From: Deltaproteobacteria bacterium
GTDB taxonomy: Bacteria; Myxococcota; JACRCW01; JAFGSX01
Length of the DNA stretch: 33,982 nt
Direction: 5' to 3'
Assembly (NCBI GenBank): GCA_016934455.1
Contig: JAFGSX010000130.1
Span: 1-33,982 of the forward strand
Under the pieces are notes generated by a model, which was given only the letters and a program-made list of their open reading frames with translations, was not told the DNA's origin and searched no databases. Positions 17,565-25,842 of the stretch are shown here, one piece after another. The position numbers and the translations under genes are program-made. Position 1 is the first letter of the stretch. Every line of letters starts with the position of its first letter.

Positions 17565-18020
17565 ATGCTCGTGGGTCGTCTGGTCGTGATCTCTACACTG
17601 GTCGGGGCGATCGCCGCCTGCGCCATGCCGGCGTCCGACGCGGGCGACTGCAACTGCAACTGCAGCGGGGACAACGCCTGCGGCGGGGAACAGGACTTCG
17701 TTTTTCTCGTCAACGGCGTGCTCTCCAACCAGTTCCCGACCATGTCCGACGTCGACGTCTCGGCCTACCGCGAGATCGTGGTCTACGTCGAGCAGGCGTC
17801 CGACGATTGCGTCGGCGGCAATGGCAGCGAGTATGTCGACGTCGTGTTCAAGGTCGACGACGGCTCTCCGGTGGGGCAGACCGGGCAGGGCTTCCAGTTC
17901 GTATCGGGGGGGGGGCGCTTCAGAGTCGACGGTGTGGCCATACAACTGCTGCCGCGCTGCGATGGCGTATTCTTCTTCAACTACACGATCGCGGGGGTCG
18001 CGTGCGTCAGCGACCAATGA
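17565..18020 (+). CDS. Predicted Cys-rich lipoprotein containing a G10 tract
   Basis: MLVGRLVVISTLVGAIAACAMPASDAGDCNCNCSGDNACGG; good lipobox. Confidence 0.7.
   Translation: MLVGRLVVISTLVGAIAACAMPASDAGDCNCNCSGDNACGGEQDFVFLVNGVLSNQFPTMSDVDVSAYREIVVYVEQASDDCVGGNGSEYVDVVFKVDDGSPVGQTGQGFQFVSGGGRFRVDGVAIQLLPRCDGVFFFNYTIAGVACVSDQ
17906..17915 (+). repeat. Poly-G tract (G10) inside a lipoprotein gene
   Basis: gtatcGGGGGGGGGGcgc read directly. Confidence 0.95.
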
Positions 18021-18634
18021 TAGCGATGCGGCCGACGGGCGCGCTGCTGTGCGGGGCGACGCTGGCGGTGCTGTGTGCCGCCTGCGCCCACCGGTCGGCG
18101 CGCGACGAGGCGCGCTACCAGACCAAGCCGCTGTGCGAGAACGCCGTCCGCAAGTCGACCTTTACCAAGTTCAGGGCCGGCTTTGGCAATGAGTACAGCT
18201 TCAACGAGCTGGAGGCGCTGACCGAGCTGGAGCAAAAATACATCGACTACACCGCGATCGAGATCGACTACCCCGAGGAGAGCTCGGAGGCGGCCCACCA
18301 GCGCTTCGAGCGTTCGCTGGCGCGCAAGGCCGCCGCGCTCGACGACGTGGTGCAGAGCTACGAGCCCTTCATCACCGCCGTCAACGAGGAGATCGTGGCG
18401 ATGAGCCTGTACCGCATCGGCGAGGCGCACGAGCAGTTCGCGATCGACATCGACAATCTGCGGGTGCCGAGCGGGCTCGACGAGCAGCAGAAGGACCAGT
18501 TCTGCAGCGCGCTGGCCAAGCGGTCGCAACCGATCTGGGAGGCCGCCCGCGCCGCCTACAAGAAGTGCGCGACCATGCCCGGCACCGCCAAGAGCCAGTG
18601 GCGCCTGCAGTGCGAGAAGAAGGCCGCGCAGTGA
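18017..18634 (+). CDS. Predicted lipoprotein resembling segments of myxobacterial TPR/gliding-associated proteins (tentative)
   Basis: GATLAVLCAACAH lipobox; SLYRIGEAHEQFAIDIDNLRVPSGLDEQQKDQFCSALAKRSQPIWEAARAAYKKC. ATGA overlap with the upstream gene. Confidence 0.7.
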   Translation: MIAMRPTGALLCGATLAVLCAACAHRSARDEARYQTKPLCENAVRKSTFTKFRAGFGNEYSFNELEALTELEQKYIDYTAIEIDYPEESSEAAHQRFERSLARKAAALDDVVQSYEPFITAVNEEIVAMSLYRIGEAHEQFAIDIDNLRVPSGLDEQQKDQFCSALAKRSQPIWEAARAAYKKCATMPGTAKSQWRLQCEKKAAQ

Positions 18635-19104
18635 TGGCGGGTCGAGAGCGAGGCGCGCGCTGGTGCGCGTTGCCGATGTCGCTGGCGGCGGGGATCCTGT
18701 GCGCGTCGTCCGGCTGCGACCGCGGGGCGGAACCAAGCGCCGTGCCGCTCGAGTCGACGTCGCTGGCCGAGTCGAGCGTCATCTTTCCGATCGGGTCGCG
18801 CAAGGAGATCCCGCTGACCGTGCCCTGCGCTGGCGAGCTGATCGTCACCATGCAGGTGCAGCGGGGCGAGACGCTGGCGGTGCGGCTGATCGAGCAGGGG
18901 GATTACGCCAACTACCTGAGCGGTCGCGACTACCGCTCGCGGCCGGAGTTCGACGCCACCTACGTGCGCGATTACCAGAAGACCGGCCCGGTGGCGGCGG
19001 GCAATTTTTACCTGGTGATATTCGATCCGACGGCCGCCGACGTCTCCAAGCACCCGTTCAACGACGTCCATTTCAAGGTCGTTGTCCGGCATGCTCGGCG
19101 TTGA
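18634..19104 (+). CDS. Predicted lipoprotein
   Basis: MSLAAGILCASSGCDRG lipobox; secreted 156-aa protein overlapping the upstream stop. Confidence 0.65.
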   Translation: MAGRERGARWCALPMSLAAGILCASSGCDRGAEPSAVPLESTSLAESSVIFPIGSRKEIPLTVPCAGELIVTMQVQRGETLAVRLIEQGDYANYLSGRDYRSRPEFDATYVRDYQKTGPVAAGNFYLVIFDPTAADVSKHPFNDVHFKVVVRHARR

Positions 19105-19158
19105 CCGCGCTGTCGCGCCGGCGCTATTTTTTACCTGGACCCTCGGCGGAGGGAGAGC

Positions 19159-19710
19159 ATGAAGGGCATACGCGCGACGCAGATGTTCATGGACATCTGC
19201 AGCGGGCGCCTCGGCATCCGCACCCGGCACGCCGAGGAGGCGCTGGAGCAGCCAGCCGCCACCTCCAAGCTGAGCGCCGAGGGGCTCCAGGTCAGGATCT
19301 GCTCGCGACCGATCGCCAGCGACCCGCCCCACACGCTGGTGGTGCTGGCGAGCGAGAAGGTGCCCGGCGAGGTCGCGATCGATTTCGGCTACAAGGCGTA
19401 TCCCGATCTGCAACGCGATCTGGAGCGCGCGACGCCGCTGGAGCTGACCAGGCGGCTGGCCGAGCGCTTTGGCGTTGAGATGCAGATCGGCGACCAGCGC
19501 AAGAAGCTCTTCGTCGAGGACAAGGTGACGGTGGATGACCGCGATCCGCGCCGCTACCTGCGGATCGCCAACGAGCGCGATCACCGGTTGGCGCCGCTGA
19601 CGTATCTGCGAACAGAAAGCCACGGTGCTCACCTGCGGGCGAGCTGCCTGCTCTGCTTTTGCATCGACATCACCGAGTACGAGGCGTGGCTGACCGCGCA
19701 GCGAGGCTGA
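19159..19710 (+). CDS. Hypothetical cytoplasmic protein
   Basis: Co-directional 183-aa ORF with ggaggga upstream of ATG; no recognised motif. Confidence 0.6.
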   Translation: MKGIRATQMFMDICSGRLGIRTRHAEEALEQPAATSKLSAEGLQVRICSRPIASDPPHTLVVLASEKVPGEVAIDFGYKAYPDLQRDLERATPLELTRRLAERFGVEMQIGDQRKKLFVEDKVTVDDRDPRRYLRIANERDHRLAPLTYLRTESHGAHLRASCLLCFCIDITEYEAWLTAQRG

Positions 19711-19740
19711 GGAGCGAGCCGCGGGGACGGGAGAGCGCAC

Positions 19741-20148
19741 ATGGGGGCGAGGAACAAGCGATGTGCGGCAGGTGGGCGCCGGTCGAGGGCGGCGCTGGGC
19801 GTCTGGCTGGCCGGGTCGATGCTGGGCAGCGCGAGCTGCGGCTCTTCGAGCGCGGCCGCCTACTGCGCCCAGCTCGAGCGCTGCGGCGAGATCGAGAGCT
19901 ACCGCTACCTCAACCGCGACAAGTGCCTGGCCGAGAACCAGCAGACCATAGATTGCCTCGACTCGTCGGGGCGCTCGCAGGCCTGCGCTCGCGCCTACGA
20001 GGAATATCTCTCCTGCATGGCCGAGAACGAGTGCATCGAGCTCAGGCGCCGGGACGTCGCGCACTGCGAGGAAGCCTCGGCCTCATTCTCGGAGAATTGT
20101 CAGTCCGTTCCCGAGCGCTGCTCATTTCACGACAGCGGCGACGGCTGA
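19741..20148 (+). CDS. Small Cys-rich predicted lipoprotein
   Basis: LAGSMLGSASCGSS then YCAQLERCG...DKCLAENQQTIDCL...ACARAYEEYLSCM...C..C. Confidence 0.65.
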   Translation: MGARNKRCAAGGRRSRAALGVWLAGSMLGSASCGSSSAAAYCAQLERCGEIESYRYLNRDKCLAENQQTIDCLDSSGRSQACARAYEEYLSCMAENECIELRRRDVAHCEEASASFSENCQSVPERCSFHDSGDG

Positions 20149-20334
20149 GGTGACGGTGCGCGGACCAGGGGCGCTGCAGTCGGCGGCGATCGACAAATCG
20201 TCTGGCTGCGCCGAGCACGCCGAGGCTATACTGCGGGCTATCGACAGCGAGGAGCCATTTGCGAAACCGGACACCGAGAGCGGCCCATACGTCGGCCGGG
20301 GGTCGGTGTTGAGCTTTGAACCGTGAGGTGAGGG

Positions 20335-20631
20335 ATGGTCGCCAAGAAGCTGCTCGAGATGCAGTCGCAGAAGCCGGCCATCGGCAGCGGAGTGCGGCGC
20401 GCGTTCTTTTTCGACGATCGGGTCGATATCGTCACCAGGCGCAAGAACTACTACACGCTGGTGACGTCGGTCCTGCTGGATGAGATCGCGTCGATCAAGA
20501 TCCGGCATGGCTTTGTGGCGTCGTGCATCGTGATCACGAAGAAGGATGGCCGCTCGGTGATGATCCAGGCGCTGGACAAGGGCGATGCGCTTCGGGCCGA
20601 GAAGTTCTTTCGCGCGCGGAGCATCTCGTAG
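20335..20631 (+). CDS. Small bacterial PH-like protein (tentative)
   Basis: FFFDDRVDIVTRRKNYYTLVTSVLLDEIASIKIRHGFVASCIVITKKDGRSVMIQALDKGDALRAEKFF. Confidence 0.55.
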   Translation: MVAKKLLEMQSQKPAIGSGVRRAFFFDDRVDIVTRRKNYYTLVTSVLLDEIASIKIRHGFVASCIVITKKDGRSVMIQALDKGDALRAEKFFRARSIS

Positions 20632-20664
20632 CCGCCGGCGCGAGCGCCGGTGCACTGGGCCTCG

Positions 20665-21021
20665 ATGCTCAACAATTTCGTGCAGACCGTTACGCTCGAG
20701 GTCGAGGCAGGCGAAAAGAAGATCGTCTCGGGCCCGGCCAACCTGCAGCGCGGACCGGAGGCGGTCGGAGGCGTGTTGACGCTGACCAACCAGCGGTTGG
20801 CATTTCGGCCGCACCGGTGCAACCGGGAGACCGCGCCGACGGATATCCGGTTGCAGACCATCGCGCGCGTCGACCTGGCCTGGAGCCGCGCCTTCAAGCG
20901 GCTGCCGCTCTGGCCCAACTCGATCCGGGTCGTGGTGGACGGCGGCACCAGCTTTCAGTTCGTGGTCGACCATCGCGCCGACTGGAAGAGAAAGATCGAA
21001 CAACAGGTCGATTGCCGCTAG
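20665..21021 (+). CDS. Small GRAM/PH-like protein
   Basis: GEKKIVSGPANL...GGVLTLTNQRLAFRPHR...IRLQTIARVD...RVVVDGGTSFQFVVD. ATG 20665 or GTG 20650. Confidence 0.65.
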   Translation: MLNNFVQTVTLEVEAGEKKIVSGPANLQRGPEAVGGVLTLTNQRLAFRPHRCNRETAPTDIRLQTIARVDLAWSRAFKRLPLWPNSIRVVVDGGTSFQFVVDHRADWKRKIEQQVDCR

Positions 21022-21071
21022 CCGTGTGCCGGCAGCGGCCCGTCGGCGGCGGCGATAGATCGGGGGTCACC

Positions 21072-21611
21072 ATGCGGGGAATGCGAGCGCTGTTCGCGAC
21101 CATCTGGCTGTGGCCGCTCGCGTGTGCCACGGCGCCGGCTCCGGTCGCGGGAGCCAAGCCCGTCTCGGCCGCCGTTCCTCCGGCGCCGGCGGTCGTGGTC
21201 GCCAAGCAGCAGGAGCTGTGTCAGGCGCAGCCGGCGGCGACCCGGAGCCAGCTCGAGGAGATCCTGACCAAGGTGAACGCCGACCTCGAGGCCAACGGCC
21301 AGCGCATCGCGATCGGGGCGGCCCAGATCGAAAACACCGAATGCTCGATCTCCGCCAGCGGCGGCAAGCACAACGTCGACGTCATCCAGCGCGTGGAGCT
21401 GAAGATCGAGGTGACGGGCAAGACGCCGGTTTCCGCCATGGCTTACCTCAGCCACTGCTACACCCTGGCGCCGGCCGCGGATGACACCGGCTGCGATATC
21501 GCGCCGTGCGAGAACGCCGAGGTGCTCGAGCGCTACAACATCGAGAGCCTGCAGACCGCCATCAACGACGAGCTGTACCGGCTGGAGCGCATCCGCGTCC
21601 AGATCGACTAG
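21072..21611 (+). CDS. Predicted lipoprotein
   Basis: MRGMRALFATIWLWPLACATAPAPVAG lipobox. Confidence 0.65.
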   Translation: MRGMRALFATIWLWPLACATAPAPVAGAKPVSAAVPPAPAVVVAKQQELCQAQPAATRSQLEEILTKVNADLEANGQRIAIGAAQIENTECSISASGGKHNVDVIQRVELKIEVTGKTPVSAMAYLSHCYTLAPAADDTGCDIAPCENAEVLERYNIESLQTAINDELYRLERIRVQID

Positions 21612-21630
21612 CGTTTGGGGACGGGCTCGC

Positions 21631-22080
21631 ATGAAATGGGTCGACGCATGTTGGTGGCTGGTGATCGCCGTAATCGGCAGTCTGGCCGGTTGCGCCGGGG
21701 ACGAGCCGGTGCGCCAGAAGAGGGCGCCCGCGGTCACTCCCCGCCCTTGCCTGGTGTCCGAGAAGAGCCCGATCAAGGAGTACCTGCGCGTCGACGGCAA
21801 CGTGGTCTACCGCGGCCAGCAGGAGTTGCTGGCGACGATCAACGAGCTGGGCGAGATCGAGGGCTACGGCAAGACCATCCGCACCATCGGCCGGTTCGAG
21901 GACAGTCGGCTCACCTACCTGGCCACGCCGCCGGCGACCAGCGAGCGCATCCACGACCGCGTCGTGAGGCTCCAGCTCGGCGGCCGCTCGCGGACGTTTT
22001 TCTACAGCCGGGCGTGCCGGCGGACGCAGGCCGCGCTCGGCGTGGCGGCTCTCCTGTTCAAGGAGGACGAGGGGCTGTGA
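21631..22080 (+). CDS. Predicted lipoprotein
   Basis: WWLVIAVIGSLAGCAGDE canonical L-A-G-C lipobox. Confidence 0.68.
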   Translation: MKWVDACWWLVIAVIGSLAGCAGDEPVRQKRAPAVTPRPCLVSEKSPIKEYLRVDGNVVYRGQQELLATINELGEIEGYGKTIRTIGRFEDSRLTYLATPPATSERIHDRVVRLQLGGRSRTFFYSRACRRTQAALGVAALLFKEDEGL

Positions 22081-22565
22081 CCGCGGCGCAAGCGGATCGC
22101 CTGATCAGGATGCTGCGGCTGGCGCCTCATCCAGAGGGCGGCTGGTATCGCGAGGTCTATCGGGCACGGCGCAGGGTCGAGACGACGCCACAGGCTCCGC
22201 GCCGATGCGCGGTGACGCAGATCTACTATCTGTTGCGGGGGGGGGAGCACAGCCGCTGGCATCGCATCGACGCCGACGAGGTGTGGCACTTTTACCAGGG
22301 GACGGGCCTGACGCTGGTGACGATCGATCGCCGGGATCGCCGCGTGGTGAAGACGCGGCTCGGGCCGCCGGGCCGTGGCCATCGGCCGCTGGCGGTGGTG
22401 GGGGCGGGTCGCTGGCAGGCGGCGTCGGTCGAGCGCGGCTACGCCCTGGTCGGATGCACGGTGGCTCCCGGCTTCACCTTCGATCGGTTCGAGTTGCTGG
22501 CGGAGAACCGGCGCGCCCGGACCGGGCTCGGGAAGGTGCTGGGGCGCTTCTCGCGGTTGCTGTAG
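22077..22565 (+). CDS. Cupin-fold DUF985 family protein
   Basis: LIRMLRLAPHPEGGWYREVYRA...TQIYYLLRGGEHSRWHRIDADEVWHFYQG. GTG start overlapping the upstream TGA. Confidence 0.9.
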   Translation: MTAAQADRLIRMLRLAPHPEGGWYREVYRARRRVETTPQAPRRCAVTQIYYLLRGGEHSRWHRIDADEVWHFYQGTGLTLVTIDRRDRRVVKTRLGPPGRGHRPLAVVGAGRWQAASVERGYALVGCTVAPGFTFDRFELLAENRRARTGLGKVLGRFSRLL

Positions 22566-22639
22566 AATGCCGTGCGCGACCGCGGTGCCTCACCGGCGCC
22601 GGGGGGCGGCGGGTTTTCGAGGTGTGACGGCGGGCGCGC

Positions 22640-23500
22640 TCAGGTCTCGACCGCCTCGAAGGTGACGCCGGCCAGGTTGCCGTCGCGGGTGCGACCGACG
22701 AGGTAGAGCTGGTAGGCACCCCGGTCTGTGGCCAGGCCGCCCGTGTCCTCGTCCCTGGGGCCGACCTTGAACGCGTGCACGTCGGTCAGGTTGTCATCGA
22801 ATATCTTCTTGATGCGGGCAAAGCCAGCCGCGCTCTCCTGGTAGTAGTCGTCGGCGTCGGGTTCGGCGATGGCCAGCTCGGCAAGGTAGTTCGCGGCGTC
22901 AAAGGTGTCGAAGGCCAGCTTGTCGAGGTGGTCGTAGTCGTCGCCGTAGTCGAGGTACTGGGCCAGGATCGCGTCCTCGAACGCCGTCATCACCGCCCCG
23001 CCCGCGATCGGCCGGTCGGCCGGCCACGGCGTCGCGACGAAGGTCGGCTGCGAGTCGGACTCGGAGATGTAGTAGGTGTCCTTGGCCGCGACCGCCATCG
23101 CCTTGCCCAGGTCCGAGGTCGACAGCGCGCCGCCGGCCGCGGCGCCCTTGAGCTGCTTGGCCAGGTCGACCGCCAGCTTGCCGGTCAACGACATCTTGGC
23201 GATCTCGCTCTTGGACAGGCCGTTGTTGTTGAGGTCGTACTTGTCTACCATCTTCTCCCTGGCGTAGGCCACGGCGCGCTCGACGTCGGACCTGGTGAGC
23301 TGGGCGCCGGCCTTGAAGTCGCGGTGGTCCATGAAGCGGTAGAAGATGTCGGTCAGCTTTTTCTCGGTCCCGCTCAGCTCTTCCAGCTTGACCCTGATGT
23401 CGGCGCGGCTGATGCGGCCATCGGCGCCTCCGGCATCGATGATGTTCCGGGCGGCGCGCTCGAGCGCGGCGTGGACGGACTGTTTGGAGATCCTGGTCAT
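22640..23500 (-). CDS. EF-hand-like protein (degenerate Ca-binding loops)
   Basis: MTRISKQSVHAALERAARNIIDAGGADGRISRADIRVKLEEL...DKYDLNNNGLSKSEIAKM. The tracked longer ORF runs through the next gene. Confidence 0.65.
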   Translation of the reverse strand: MTRISKQSVHAALERAARNIIDAGGADGRISRADIRVKLEELSGTEKKLTDIFYRFMDHRDFKAGAQLTRSDVERAVAYAREKMVDKYDLNNNGLSKSEIAKMSLTGKLAVDLAKQLKGAAAGGALSTSDLGKAMAVAAKDTYYISESDSQPTFVATPWPADRPIAGGAVMTAFEDAILAQYLDYGDDYDHLDKLAFDTFDAANYLAELAIAEPDADDYYQESAAGFARIKKIFDDNLTDVHAFKVGPRDEDTGGLATDRGAYQLYLVGRTRDGNLAGVTFEAVET

Positions 23501-23516
23501 CAAAACCTCCCTGCTG

Positions 23517-23870
23517 TTATCTGGACAACCTGAGGCCGAGCGGCGAGCTGCCGCCGGCCAGGAAATAGCCGAGCCTCTCGAGCACGCGCAGGTCGCCGGC
23601 AAACGAGATCTCGCGCCGGCCGACCGCGTCCGCCGCGTCGAGGGTACCCTCGATGAAGGCGCCGAACGCGGCGGCGCTGACGTCGAGCTTGAGGTCGGCA
23701 GCGGCGTCGGCGCCGGGCGCGATCGGCAGCTCGGGGTCTCCGAAGCGGATGGTCCAGGCCCCCACCTCGCGCACGCTGATGGCGACGCTGCCCTGGGTCT
23801 TGACGAACTCGAGAAACCGCTGGTGCACCAGATGCGGCAGCACGCGTTCGAAGAACTCTCTGATCTGCAT
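23517..23870 (-). CDS. SCP2 sterol-binding-domain-like protein
   Basis: VAISVREVGAWTIRFGD...ADLKLDVSAAAFGAFIEGTLDAADAV...ISFAGDLRVLERLGYFL. Confidence 0.7.
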   Translation of the reverse strand: MQIREFFERVLPHLVHQRFLEFVKTQGSVAISVREVGAWTIRFGDPELPIAPGADAAADLKLDVSAAAFGAFIEGTLDAADAVGRREISFAGDLRVLERLGYFLAGGSSPLGLRLSR

Positions 23871-24010
23871 GCGGCGCGTCCTGTCGCCGAGCGTTGGCCA
23901 GCGGAGCCGAACCGGTCTTCACGATAGGAAGCGCTCTGCCGCGCTGTCAAGGTGTGGCTCGTTGACAGCGCCCGGCGGAAGCGATTGCATCGCGGCAACG
24001 GTATACAGAG

Positions 24011-24652
24011 ATGAGCGAAAGCGCCAGGCCATCCGGACCGCCGCTGCGCCTCAACCTCGGTTGCGGCGACAGCAAGCTGACCGGCCACGTCAACATCGAT
24101 GCCGTGGCGAGCGTGGCGCCCGACCTGGTGCACGACCTGGCGCTGCCGCTCCCGTACCCCGACCGGTCCGTCGACGAGGTCGTGGCCAGCGATCTGCTCG
24201 AGCATTTCGACAAGTACCAGCGCTGGCTGGTCGCTCACGACTGGTCGCGCGTGCTGCGCCTGGGCGGCCGGCTGCAGGTGCAGGTGCCGGACTTCGGCCG
24301 CATCCTGCGCAAGCTGCTCTGGCACGGGCTCGAGATCGGAGTCGATCAGATCTTCGGCGAGACGCTGTGGCGCTCGACGACCTACCTGGGGGCCTTTGGC
24401 AGCCACAAGTGGGGCTACACCCGGCGTTCGCTGATCGCCTTTGTCGAGACCCTGGGCATCGAGCCGACCGAGGTCGCGCGCCGTGGCTCCAATTTGAGGT
24501 TGGTCGGCGTCAAGGTGCGCCACGTCGACTGGAGCGAGCTGTCCGGGCGGCCGGTCCACTCCCACGCCAACGCCGGCGGCGTGGGCGAGGCCAGCGTCAC
24601 GCTCGGCACGGCGCGAGCTGCGATCGAGGCCTTCCGGGAGCGATCGCGATGA
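24011..24652 (+). CDS. Class I SAM-dependent methyltransferase
   Basis: LRLNLGCGDSKLTGHVNID...LPYPDRSVDEVVASDLLEHF...WSRVLRLGGRLQVQVPDF. Confidence 0.9.
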   Translation: MSESARPSGPPLRLNLGCGDSKLTGHVNIDAVASVAPDLVHDLALPLPYPDRSVDEVVASDLLEHFDKYQRWLVAHDWSRVLRLGGRLQVQVPDFGRILRKLLWHGLEIGVDQIFGETLWRSTTYLGAFGSHKWGYTRRSLIAFVETLGIEPTEVARRGSNLRLVGVKVRHVDWSELSGRPVHSHANAGGVGEASVTLGTARAAIEAFRERSR

Positions 24653-24768
24653 ACGTGGTCATCACCGGCAGCACGCGCGGCTTGGGTCATGCCGTCGCCA
24701 ATGAGCTGCTGGCGCGCGGCTGCCGGGTCATGATCAGCCGCCGCATCCAGCAGACCGTGGTCGAATGA
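24649..24768 (+). pseudogene. Truncated SDR remnant (Rossmann N terminus only, 39 aa)
   Basis: MNVVITGSTRGLGHAVANELLARGCRVMISRRIQQTVVE*: TGxxxGxG motif and first beta-alpha-beta unit, then stop; no SDR remainder visible downstream in any frame. Confidence 0.75.
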
Positions 24769-25217
24769 TCATCTCGCGCCATCGCGGTTCGCGGTTCTGG
24801 ACCGTCGGCTGTGCAGTCGGCGCGCTGGCGTTTGGCCTGGCCGCCGGCTTTGGCCTCTGGTGCGCCGGCGCGCCGGACGACCTCTGCCTGTCCTGGTGGG
24901 GCGGTGTCGAGCCGGACGCCATCGGCTGCTATGGCTGGCTCTTCCTCGCGCTGTCCCTGCTGATGCTGGCCTGCCTGGCGTTCCTGCTGAGCTGCGAGCT
25001 CGAGCTGCGCGACGACGGACTGTCGCTGCGCTACGGCCTGTGGCGGAGGAACTGCCGGCTCGACGAGCTGCAGGATTTCTCCTTTCTCTACACCAGCCAC
25101 ATCCGGATGTACCGCATCCGGCTGACCGGGACCCGGCGGACGCTCTACTTGACCAGCCTTTTCAACCGCTTCGACGAGATAGAGAATTGGCTGACCGAGC
25201 GCGTGAAGCCGCTCTAG
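24765..25217 (+). CDS. Two-TM membrane protein with PH-like C-terminal region
   Basis: Two hydrophobic segments then LELRDDGLSLRYGLWRRNCRLDELQDFSFLYTSHIRMYRIRLTGTRRTLYLTSLF. Confidence 0.7.
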   Translation: MIISRHRGSRFWTVGCAVGALAFGLAAGFGLWCAGAPDDLCLSWWGGVEPDAIGCYGWLFLALSLLMLACLAFLLSCELELRDDGLSLRYGLWRRNCRLDELQDFSFLYTSHIRMYRIRLTGTRRTLYLTSLFNRFDEIENWLTERVKPL

Positions 25218-25287
25218 AAAATGGTGTCGCGCCGACGGTAGCTGCAGCCTGTACTCTGCACCTCCTAGGCGAGGAGATCCGCTTTTT

Positions 25288-25818
25288 GTGGTGACGACCT
25301 CGAACCGGGTGGCGACGCCGCTGGTGGTGCTGATCGCGCTCTACGTCGCGGCGCTGCTGCAGCTCGTCTGTTACGGATCCAGGCTGCCGGAGCGGGTGGC
25401 GGTCCACTTCGGCGGCGACGGCAGCCCCAACGGCTGGTCGACGCGGTCCTGCTTCTGGCTGGTGTACGGCGCGCTCCTGGTCGGCAGCGCGCTGCTCTGG
25501 ATCGCGATCCCGTTCGCGCTGCGCGCGACGCCGGCGCGGTCCCTGAACCTGCCCCACAGGGAGTACTGGCTGGCCCCTGAGCGCCGGGAGCGGACCCTGC
25601 GATTCCTGCGCGACTGGACGTGGTGGTTCGGCGCCGTCCTGACGGGGGCGCTGGTGGGCAGCTTTCAGGCGGTGATCCTGGGCAACCTGCGGCCGGTTGT
25701 TCACGTCGACAACCGCGTCTTTCACCTGCTGTTCGTGCCGTTTTTGATCTTCACCGCGGTCTGGACCGCCGGCGGCTATCTGCGCTTTCGGTTGCCGCGC
25801 GGCGCCGGCGACCGCTAG
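25288..25818 (+). CDS. DUF1648-domain membrane protein
   Basis: GSRLPERVAVHFGGDGSPNGWSTRSCFW is the DUF1648 signature; several TM segments. Confidence 0.85.
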   Translation: MVTTSNRVATPLVVLIALYVAALLQLVCYGSRLPERVAVHFGGDGSPNGWSTRSCFWLVYGALLVGSALLWIAIPFALRATPARSLNLPHREYWLAPERRERTLRFLRDWTWWFGAVLTGALVGSFQAVILGNLRPVVHVDNRVFHLLFVPFLIFTAVWTAGGYLRFRLPRGAGDR

Positions 25819-25842
25819 ATTGTGCCGCCAGGGAGACCGCCG

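Noticed and set aside
18556-20064. 502-aa minus-strand ORF over the lipoprotein island
   Set aside because: Shadow of several short forward genes that have signal peptides and start/stop overlaps.
22593-22602. CCGGCGCCGG palindrome near the cupin 3' end as a terminator
   Set aside because: Short GC palindromes are expected at this base composition; no convincing stem plus U tract.
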